A stretch of DNA of 47,020 bases from Ignavibacteria bacterium UBA7675 (GTDB lineage Bacteria; Bacteroidota; Ignavibacteria; Kapaibacteriales; UB7675). The translations under genes and the position numbers were made by a program. The notes under the pieces are model-generated. The model had not been told where the DNA came from, made no database searches, and saw only the letters and a program-made list of their open reading frames with translations. The DNA lies in assembly GCA_002483085.1 (NCBI GenBank), contig DLHF01000006.1, forward strand, positions 1 to 47,020, in the 5' to 3' direction. Below, in pieces: positions 43,510-47,020 of the stretch (positions are counted from its first letter, which is position 1; each line of letters starts with the position of its first letter).

Positions 43510-44682
43510 ATGGACATCGTCAGCAGAGAAGAATTACGCGAACTAATGGAAGAACAACACGAACATTGTGTGTCGATCTTCCTGCCTACCCACCGGTCTG
43601 GAGCTGAAATCCAGCAGGACTCCATACGCCTGAAAAACCTCCTCCGCAATTGCGAAGACCAGCTTGTAGCGCTTGGCATGCGCTCAACCGAAATCCAAGA
43701 CCTGCTCGGCCCCGCCCAAGCTCTTTTGCAAGACAGTCTGTTCTGGCATTATCAAAGCGAGGGATTAGCAGTTTTTTTATCGCCGACAATGTTCCGGTTC
43801 TTTCGGGTGCCAGCCCGCTTCGATGAGATGTGTCTTGTAGCTCGCGGCTTTCAGTTGAAACGCCTCCTGCAACTGCTGGCAAACGATACGTTGTACTATA
43901 TCTTGGCTCTGAGTAAAAAGCACGTGCGTCTGTACCTCGGTACGCATCATACGGTGGGCGAGGTAGATATCGATACAATTCCGCACAGCCTTGCCGAAGC
44001 GCTTAAATACGATGAGTACGAAAAGCAAGTACAGTTCAGGTCGCAGCCAATGGGCGGCAGCCGTGCAGCAGGCAAAGGCGGCGGGCGCGGAATGGCGATA
44101 TACTACGGGCAAGGCGGCAGCGAAGATCAATCCAAAACCAATCTCCTGCGGTATTTTCAGCAGATCGACAAGGGACTTGCTGAGTTCCTCGGCAACAGCC
44201 ATGCGCCGCTCGTGATTGCTGGCGTGGACTACCTACTGCCAATCTACCGCGAGGCGAATTCGTATTCCCATCTGCTCCCGGAAGGCGTTGCAGGAAGTCC
44301 AGAACGCATGGGCACCGAAGAACTGCACAGACGCTCTTGGAGCATCGTGCAGCCGTTTGTCCTGCAAAAACAACGCGAAGCTGCCGACCGCTACAGCAAT
44401 CTTAGCAATACCGAGCGTGTGTCCAACGATATACGCCAGCTCCTTCCTGCGGCTATGCAAGGCCGCGTAGAAACGTTGTTTGTGGGCACCGGAGTGCAAT
44501 ACTGGGGTACATACGACACCAGTACGTTCGAGGTAATCCTGCACAAAGACTACCAACCGGGCGATGAGGACCTGCTCAATGAGGCAGCTCTCTACACACT
44601 GCTCAATAAAGGTACAGTGTACGCTGTGGAAGGTATTGCCATTCCCGATGATCTGCCCGTAGCTGGAGTGCTGAGGTATTAA
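43510..44682 (+). CDS. baeRF-like (archaeo-eukaryotic release factor family) protein
   Basis: 390 residues, ATG at 43510 chosen for the GGGAG Shine-Dalgarno; the frame opens at 43396. Near the N-terminus CVSIFLPTHRSGAEIQQDSI and RLKNLLRNCEDQL match the uncharacterised bacterial homologues of aeRF1-like proteins. VAGVLRY-type ends and a long Gly-rich segment (QPMGGSRAAGKGGGRG) are also present. Such baeRF proteins are thought to act on ribosomes, but no biochemical role is known for this type. It has its own terminator and follows lpxA by 135 bp. Confidence 0.7.
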   Translation: MDIVSREELRELMEEQHEHCVSIFLPTHRSGAEIQQDSIRLKNLLRNCEDQLVALGMRSTEIQDLLGPAQALLQDSLFWHYQSEGLAVFLSPTMFRFFRVPARFDEMCLVARGFQLKRLLQLLANDTLYYILALSKKHVRLYLGTHHTVGEVDIDTIPHSLAEALKYDEYEKQVQFRSQPMGGSRAAGKGGGRGMAIYYGQGGSEDQSKTNLLRYFQQIDKGLAEFLGNSHAPLVIAGVDYLLPIYREANSYSHLLPEGVAGSPERMGTEELHRRSWSIVQPFVLQKQREAADRYSNLSNTERVSNDIRQLLPAAMQGRVETLFVGTGVQYWGTYDTSTFEVILHKDYQPGDEDLLNEAALYTLLNKGTVYAVEGIAIPDDLPVAGVLRY

Positions 44683-44691
44683 GAGTAAGCT

Positions 44692-44755
44692 GGAGATGGA
44701 AGACCGGAAGAAAAGCTATCAATAGTTATTCCTCCGGCTTCCAACTCCGTTTTTT
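44692..44755 (+). terminator. Rho-independent terminator after the baeRF-like gene
   Basis: GGAG, GGAAG and CCGGA on the left pair with TCCGG, CTTCC and CTCC on the right, with a one-base bulge and one small internal loop. A run of six T follows at 44749-44755. It lies just after the stop at 44682. Confidence 0.7.
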
Positions 44756-44785
44756 GATGAATTATTGAGTAGAAGGAGTTCTATC

Positions 44786-45457
44786 ATGTGCGGACGTTAT
44801 GCCCTGTTTCACTCCTACGAGAACATCGCCAAGCACTTTCCATTCCACCTTGTCATCGACGACGAGGAAATGGACGCGCGTTATAACGCTGCTCCCACTC
44901 AGGAACTACCCGTCATTACTGGCGATGGACACGTAAAGCGTTTTCGCTGGGGGCTCATTCCCTTTTGGGCAAAAGAAAGTTCCATTGGCAACAAAATGAT
45001 CAATGCCCGCGCTGAAACGCTTATAGAAAAACCTTCCTTCCGCACAGCGTTTCTCAAACGGCGTTGTATTATTCCCGTAAGTGGCTTTTACGAATGGAAA
45101 GCAGCCGAAAAGGGCAAACAGCCGTTTTTCATTTACCCCAGCAACGAAGGAATTTTTGCTGTGGCGGGAATCTGGGACGAGTGGAGCGACCCCGAAACCA
45201 AAAATGTCGTACACTCTTTTTCTATTATCACTACCGAGCCCAACGAGCTCATGCAAGGCATTCACAACCGTATGCCCGCTATACTCCGCCCCGAAGATCG
45301 CGAGCTGTGGCTTTCTCCATCCGCCGATCCTGAAGAACTGCTGCACGCTTTGCGCCCATACCCCGCCAGCGACATGACCGCCTATCAGGTGTCCACAGCC
45401 GTGAACAGTCCCCGCAATGATAATAAAGCACTTATCGAAAATATAGAAGCTCAATAG
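44786..45457 (+). CDS. SRAP/YedK (HMCES-type) abasic-site protein
   Basis: 223 residues from the ATG at 44786, with AAGGAG 8 nt upstream. The start MCGRYALF keeps the conserved Cys2, which must become N-terminal to form the thiazolidine link with abasic DNA. Other signatures are YNAAPTQELPV, RFRWGLIPFWAKE, MINARAETLIEKPSFR, RCIIPVSGFYEWK and IHNRMPAIL. SRAP proteins crosslink to abasic sites in single-stranded DNA and protect them at stalled forks. Domain length is standard. Confidence 0.95.
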   Translation: MCGRYALFHSYENIAKHFPFHLVIDDEEMDARYNAAPTQELPVITGDGHVKRFRWGLIPFWAKESSIGNKMINARAETLIEKPSFRTAFLKRRCIIPVSGFYEWKAAEKGKQPFFIYPSNEGIFAVAGIWDEWSDPETKNVVHSFSIITTEPNELMQGIHNRMPAILRPEDRELWLSPSADPEELLHALRPYPASDMTAYQVSTAVNSPRNDNKALIENIEAQ

Positions 45458-45650
45458 CCAGCGTTGTGGCACGGGCAGCTTTGCGCCGACCGCGTGGTCG
45501 CTGTCACCGGTCGCAACACCGCCTTCTCGTTGTCCAAAGGGCAGCCGCCGTTCTTCAAACACCCAGCGCCACTGTCGGGCAAACAAACCGATGGGAATTG
45601 CCCAGAACCAGAATTATTGCTATTATAGAAAAGACAACACGCCGCCCAGC

Positions 45651-45696
45651 CTGTATCCCTGTACTACAAGGTGGGATACAGTAGCCACTATTTTTT
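45651..45696 (+). terminator. Hairpin with T-run upstream of the lipoprotein gene
   Basis: CTGTATCCC (45651-45659) and GGGATACAG (45673-45681) form a perfect 9-bp stem with a 13-nt loop, followed by a T-run at 45691-45696. It lies 193 nt after the SRAP stop and 24 nt before the next gene, so it probably ends the SRAP transcript. Confidence 0.55.
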
Positions 45697-45720
45697 CCTC
45701 TGTCGCTTTCGGAAATTGCT

Positions 45721-46368
45721 ATGATCAACAACTCTGTCCACAAGATGCTGGGCGGGAATCTGGCTATCTATCTGGCAGCAGCCATAGTATGGATGTGCTG
45801 CGGCTGCTCTTCCTCCCCTACCGAAAATCAGCAGATAACAGGCATAACAACACCTGTGGTTACGGGTCTCCACCTGATAAGGAGCAATGGCTTCTGGCTC
45901 GGTACCTGGGAAAACCCTGCCGATGAATTCATACACTATCAAGACATGATAGTATCGGGAATCGCATCGCCGCCGCTGCCGCCTTTTACCGAGTTTGTGT
46001 TTGAAAGCCCGTACCCCAATCCCGGCGATGACCAGATACTGCTACAGTATATATTGGTAGAAAAGTCGGAGGTCGAGATATGGCTGGTGCACGCGCAATC
46101 TACTGATGCCATGCGGACAAACGGCTCGGCAGCAGGAGGAGCTATCGTCGCACCTGCGCAGGGAGTGCGTGCAGCTACTCTCGCGCGGACTCTTCAGTCG
46201 GCAGGGATATACTCCCAACTGTTGGATGCGAAGGCATTGCCTCCGGGCTTTTACCGAGTGTATATCCGGGCAAATGGAATCATCCGCTGGCACGACATTC
46301 TGGTGTACCACTCATTTGGCGACCTCCCGCCGGTATTGCAGTCAATACTCTCTTATCCAACGTCCTGA
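45721..46368 (+). CDS. Lipoprotein with PNP/FlgD-like beta domain
   Basis: 215 residues, ATG at 45721. An N-terminal hydrophobic stretch ends in CCGCSSS, a likely lipobox, so the protein is probably membrane-anchored. Residues about 90-195 have FVFESPYPNPGDDQILLQYI, then a charged strand (VEIWLVHA) and near the end LPPGFYRVYIRANG. This order resembles the Ig-like FlgD/T9SS sorting-type domain found in Bacteroidota and relatives, but here it is not at the extreme C-terminus. The family was not identified. It precedes a beta-barrel-like gene by 46 bp and may be co-transcribed with it. Confidence 0.7.
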   Translation: MINNSVHKMLGGNLAIYLAAAIVWMCCGCSSSPTENQQITGITTPVVTGLHLIRSNGFWLGTWENPADEFIHYQDMIVSGIASPPLPPFTEFVFESPYPNPGDDQILLQYILVEKSEVEIWLVHAQSTDAMRTNGSAAGGAIVAPAQGVRAATLARTLQSAGIYSQLLDAKALPPGFYRVYIRANGIIRWHDILVYHSFGDLPPVLQSILSYPTS

Positions 46369-46414
46369 TAGAGCATTTTATCAACATTACCAACATCTTC
46401 AAAGGATTTCTACT

Positions 46415-46918
46415 GTGATATATCGACTCATCCTCATTGCAATTGCGATAGTTCTGGCCACTGCTCCAACGGCACTGAGCCAAACAGAAAAGTCATCGCA
46501 CAACATCGGGCTATCCGCTTCTATTCAGGACGGCCAGTTCGACATCTTGCTACCAGTGTGGTTCAGCAATCATCTGTGTATTGCTCCGGCAGTTGGATTG
46601 CTGTGGGCGGAAGAAGGCGCATCGGATATACGGCTCGCCATTGTGCCCCGGTACTTTTTCTACAAAGAACAATTTGCACCTTATATCGGCGCTCGGCTCG
46701 GTGCGCTGATAGCCAGCCCAAATGAAGGAGAAAGTACAACCGATCTGCTGATAGGGCTGGCCGGTGGCGGAGAGTATTTTCTGGACGAACATTTCAGCTT
46801 TGGCGTGGAAGCACAACTCAATCTTACGTTATCGGATGAATTCTCTGCACGCTTTGGCAATCCCGACAAAAAGACATTCAACACGGCTGCCGCCGTATTT
46901 GCAACTGTGTACTTCTGA
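46415..46918 (+). CDS. Small outer-membrane beta-barrel-like protein
   Basis: 167 residues from a GTG at 46415 with AAAGGA upstream; the frame is open back to 46106 but overlaps the lipoprotein gene. The signal peptide is VIYRLILIAIAIVLATAPTALS, cut before QTEKSS. The mature part has short alternating strands (NHLCIAPAVGLLW, FAPYIGARLGALIA, LIGLAGGGEYFL, FSFGVEAQLNLTL) and ends in an aromatic residue (ATVYF), as expected for an 8-strand outer-membrane barrel. Specific function unknown. Confidence 0.7.
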   Translation: MIYRLILIAIAIVLATAPTALSQTEKSSHNIGLSASIQDGQFDILLPVWFSNHLCIAPAVGLLWAEEGASDIRLAIVPRYFFYKEQFAPYIGARLGALIASPNEGESTTDLLIGLAGGGEYFLDEHFSFGVEAQLNLTLSDEFSARFGNPDKKTFNTAAAVFATVYF

Positions 46919-46967
46919 GGCCAACCGTCTTTTGCTATGATATAACACCAGTTTGGACAGTTAAGTC

Positions 46968-47020
46968 ATGAAGAATGAACGAATAAGGGAATCATTCGAG
47001 TTCTTGTATTGCGAGAAGTC
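46968..47020 (+). CDS. Possible partial gene at the window edge
   Basis: An ATG at 46968 opens a frame (MKNERIRESFEFLYCEK) that is still open when the window ends. Only 17 residues are seen, with no strong Shine-Dalgarno, so it may be a gene start or chance. Confidence 0.3.
   Translation, partial: MKNERIRESFEFLYCEK

Overview
This window looks like a chromosomal segment of a Gram-negative member of the Bacteroidota/Chlorobi (FCB) superphylum, perhaps a Kapabacteria- or Ignavibacteria-like lineage. The evidence is a fused lpxC-fabZ gene (a known marker of that superphylum), a full lipid A and BamA/Skp outer-membrane block, and a few promoter-like sites of the Bacteroidetes form TTTG-N20-TAnnTTTG. 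The genus cannot be read from the sequence alone. No rRNA, tRNA, CRISPR array or transposase was recognised.

Layout. (1) Positions 23-8553, minus strand: a GT39-type membrane glycosyltransferase, a GIN/DUF2807 lipoprotein, a SAM hydroxide adenosyltransferase (DUF62), a small secreted beta-rich protein, a large CPA-type cation/proton antiporter fused to a DUF389 domain, and a processive family 2 glycosyltransferase. (2) A divergent MATE transporter (8759-10186, plus). (3) Positions 10673-29157, minus: a roughly 18.5-kb toxin locus, transcribed from right to left. It holds a TcB-TcC fusion with a C-terminal endonuclease/phosphatase (EEP, DNase I/CdtB-like) payload, a TcA subunit, a Hint/metallopeptidase protein, two small cysteine-rich proteins and a zinc-ribbon protein. 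(4) uvrC, then a BglII/BstYI-like type II restriction-modification pair, then a short-chain dehydrogenase, all minus. (5) Positions 34951-43374, plus: the envelope-biogenesis block uppS-bamA-skp-skp-lpxD-lpxC/fabZ-lpxA. (6) Plus-strand genes for a baeRF-like protein, an SRAP/YedK-type protein, a lipoprotein and a small beta-barrel-like protein, then a possible partial gene at the right edge.

How the genes work together. The toxin locus is the most interesting part. TcA is expected to form the pore and injection channel. The TcB-TcC fusion is expected to form the cocoon that encloses, cleaves and releases the EEP payload. Downstream, three proteins share an exact eight-cysteine pattern, C-x4-C-x10-C-x13-C-x5-C-C-x-C-x-C. 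In one of them this module sits directly before a Hint autoprocessing domain and an HELGH zinc metallopeptidase. In the two small proteins it is paired with a second module in opposite orders. I do not know this cysteine module as an established Tc partner, and it is the best candidate here for an undescribed accessory system.

A second pattern is a dispersed intergenic repeat with six copies in 47 kb. Its core is GTGCTGCGCGGTGCA, followed by a GAGCAGAGGCTGAAGCG-like tail and accompanied by a hairpin-forming block. Every copy lies between genes, including on both sides of the toxin locus and inside the envelope block.
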